DNA from: Camarhynchus parvulus
Taxonomy: Eukaryota; Chordata; Aves; Passeriformes; Thraupidae
Direction: 5' to 3'
Assembly (NCBI RefSeq): GCF_901933205.1
Contig: NC_044573.1
Coordinates: 31,865,493-31,929,492 of the forward strand
Length of the DNA: 64,000 bases
The translations under genes and the position numbers were made by a program. A model generated the notes under the pieces. That model worked only from the letters and a program-made list of their open reading frames with translations, had not been told where the DNA came from and searched no databases. Shown here piece by piece: positions 61,401 through 64,000 of the stretch. Position 1 is the stretch's first letter, and each line of letters starts with the position of its first letter.

Positions 61401-64000
61401 TCTGATTAAAAATTGCTTAAAAAGAAAAAGGACCACGGAAGTGAGGCCCCTAGCACCTCAAAAAAGGAGAAACCTCTCAGGGGCTCTTAGAAGCTCTGTG
61501 GCTCTAGGGGTGAAAGTAGGAGGTATGAAACGCTGCCTGGCACAAAAATAAACTCCGGTGTGCAGGGAAGCAGGACTGATGGATCTGTGTGGGGCAGAGA
61601 TGAAGGAGAACACGGTGCATGTGATGCCAGCAGCTGGTACTCACCAGAAGCTGTGCTGGGCTGTGGACTGTGCAGATATTTCCTCCTGCATGACCAGAGG
61701 GAACGCCCCTGCCCCGTGAGGCAGCAGCAGTGTCAGACATGTGCAGCCTGCACTCCTTTAGCACTTCGCTTTATTTGGAAGCTTCTCTCTTCCCTGGCAC
61801 TTTTTCAGTCCTCATCAATCACTAATGTTTCTGCATGCTGTCTCCAGATTTTATGAAGATGGGTCCCCAATCACACCATGGTGCCCCCAGAAGAAGTTAC
61901 ATGCCTAGGCCAGCTCACACAGCGGGAGCCAGCACAAAGAGCTCTCCTCCTCCTCAACAGGCAGGAGAGGGGTCTGATGCACCATAGGGAGGGAGTGCAG
62001 GAGGAAAATAAAGAGCACTGCTATGTCCCCAGTTTGACTGTCCATCCTCAATCCATACTGACTCAGGAGGGGACGAACTTCTTTTACAGAGTACACACCC
62101 AGCAAAAAGCCCTAGAGATTAAAAAAGACTTGATGGAAAGAAAAATTTGAATGCTTCTAAGCACAAAGTCCCAATAAAAAGAATCTGTGCTGGAACTCGT
62201 GTGACCCAATCCTATACAAAGCTAAGAACCAACATTCAGGTTCCCTTTCTGGTCTTCAACATATCCCAGGAAAACCAGGTACAAGTAATTTTGCAGGGTC
62301 ACACTACCAGTGTTACCTGTATGTCTCCAAAGCTGCTCGTCAGACTTTACACAGAAGTGGCTGCAGGAAGGACAAATCTGCCACAGCTTAGGAGGTTTTA
62401 GCACAAAAGAGTCTGTGAGCCTTTGCTTCAGAGGGCATCCACTAAAACTGTCCAGCAAGATTAGGACAGAGGAGTCTGTGATAACCCTTTTCTGCTCTGT
62501 TCTTGTGAGCCCTACCTCATTCACCAATGCTGATGTGACTGCAGAGCAGGGGCACAGGGGCTGTAAGGACATATGTTTCCAGTTTCAGTGAGCATCTTGC
62601 ACGAAAGCAGAGAGCTCTGAAGGTTGTCTCAAAGCTTCTCACAGGCACTGAAGACTACATTTATTCACATAAACCAATTTCCTCCCCTTTACTGCCTAAT
62701 TTCTTCTAATCTTTGGTTTACCTCTGACTCCCATTTTTCTTTTCTTTCTCCTCAACTATCTTTCCACTTCCCTTCTTTATCTCACATTTTTTCTTACCCA
62801 TATATTTCTAAGGGGCTATGGAGGAGCATGTTGTTTTGGGTGTTTTTTTTTTTGTTACAGGCAAATAAGAGGACTTCAGAGTTAGGACACCAGGCTGCTG
62901 AGTTCTTATAGCAGCCTGACTCTTATTCACTGCCTGAAAAAAAAATCCACCTCATGGTCTCATTTCTGCTTTTTAATCTGAAAAGCTGAGGCGATAAATG
63001 CCAATTTCAAAGACAGTTGGCTGTAATAGTTAATGTTTGTGCAACACTTCGCATGTCTAACCATTGTATCCAATCTTCACCACCAGAAAGATGCAGAGCT
63101 GCTGCCACTGCCTCCCAGACTGTCTGTGAGTGTGATGATTAATGAGCTCACAGCCCTATTTTGCTGTTGAAGTTAATGTTGCTTCCTGAGGGCAACACGC
63201 CTGATGAGAGAATTTGCAGCAGTCCATACGCTATATTGATTCAAAATGCCACTGTATGTTTTAATTAGCTTTTAACCATTAAAAAGTGGGGTTGGGAATT
63301 AAAATGGCACATATGCTTATGCAGCACATGCCTGTACCTAAAAGGTGAGCATCAGGTCGAGTTATCAACCTGTGGGCTGAACCACCACTGGCAGCTAAAC
63401 CCATTTTTGTAGCAATTAATACATTTCCATGGCTTTTCTTTTTGTTAGCTTTATGCCAAATATCCACTTACATCTATTTTCAAGCCTTGAGGAATGCATC
63501 TTTCACCCACCCACGCTATCTTTTGAGAGTTATAACACACCAGGAAAGTTTAATTTTGCAGAGCTGAGGTTTAAGAGCTAACGTGAGGGAGTGGGCTCTG
63601 CTCAGGCTGGTGAGAAAGTGATGTGTTGGGATAAAAGGCTGCACTGCAACCCCTCCTTTGCGCCACCAGAGAGTTTCTATTGGTCATTGATAAGGTGCTT
63701 GTAATTTCCTAGTTTGTATTGTACTTATCCTTCATCCTCTTGATAGCAAAGGGCTGATTGAAGTAATATCCCGATCAGTAGGAGCCATTTTTGACAACCT
63801 GGAGGACAAGTGGAGTATTTTTTCCTTAAAAGAGGGTGAAAAGAGAATTATGGGCCAATTGCCAAACTTAATAATTAAACATATTAAAACCACCTAGAAG
63901 ACCACAAGGAGATGAGTGTCAGTTCACACTGATTAATCATGAATGAAGCATGTTAAACAAAACCAGTTCCTCTCTGAAACTGGTTAAGAGGTCTGGAAGG
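58473..64000. other. Noncoding DNA, no repeat or gene recognised
   Basis: Chance frames up to 116 codons on minus (62222-62572), with overlapping frames on the other strand. A pyrimidine-rich tract lies at about 62690-62810. No CR1, microsatellite or RNA gene was recognised. Segments at about 60870-61120 and 63120-63500 contain many homeodomain-like TAATTA/ATTA words with good local complexity and may be conserved noncoding elements (inference). Confidence 0.45.

Noticed and set aside
63663..63674. CCACCAGAGAGT considered as a CTCF site (similarly GCACCAGAGGGG at 22852)
   Set aside because: Each matches about 10 of 12 consensus positions and loses key G/C bases at the end. Such matches are common by chance.

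Overview
This window looks like intergenic or deep-intron DNA from a bird, probably a songbird. The evidence is several CR1 LINE 3' ends with the avian-type terminus (a 'ttccaacc'-like block followed by 'attctgtgattctgtga'), plus one CR1 ending 'gactgaaata' followed by a TTCTA pentanucleotide array, a tail style I associate with passerines. There are no SINE-type poly-A retrocopies, and the background is AT-rich and CpG-poor. The species cannot be read from the sequence.

I find no convincing protein-coding gene, exon chain, tRNA, rRNA, CRISPR array, operon or bacterial feature. The longest ATG-initiated open frame is 167 codons (17778-18281). Its protein is low-complexity F/S/P-rich sequence read through a pyrimidine tract, which is what chance gives in 64 kb of AT-rich DNA. 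I do not annotate chance frames as genes.

Layout. 0-12.7 kb: long featureless AT-rich DNA with an A/C-rich simple repeat and a possible ancient MITE scrap. 12.7-13.5 kb: a decayed endogenous-retrovirus reverse-transcriptase fragment with an intact YLDD box, then a small cluster of bZIP-like and CCAAT motifs. 14-19.1 kb: short local rearrangements, namely a CTAT/CTGT tract, a 55-bp tandem duplication, an unidentified GC-rich block, AT palindromes, a TATA-like element and an ACTAGATACCTT repeat/inverted-repeat cluster. 21.4-21.75 kb: a CR1 3' end. 30.2 and 37.4-37.8 kb: two very small CpG-rich patches, the second beside a polypurine tract. 31.56-31.75 kb: a degenerate minisatellite. 41.39 kb: a perfect 19-bp-arm hairpin with a 3-nt loop. 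44.36-44.5 kb: a CR1 tail expanded into a two-phase pentanucleotide microsatellite. 47.3-47.9 kb: a G-quadruplex motif and a low-complexity A/C tract. 51.6-53.0 kb: two CR1 3' ends, one of avian type and one much older and resembling turtle/crocodile CR1. 57.3 and 58.3-58.5 kb: another A/C tract and another CR1 end. 58.5-64 kb: no repeats recognised; parts read like conserved noncoding DNA (inference only).

No genes work together here. The content is retroelement fossils, microsatellites that in one clear case grew from a CR1 tail, local DNA-replication scars, and possible regulatory DNA. I did not find a new biological system. The observations most worth checking are the hairpin, the CR1-seeded two-phase array, the ERV RT fragment and the ACTAGATACCTT cluster.
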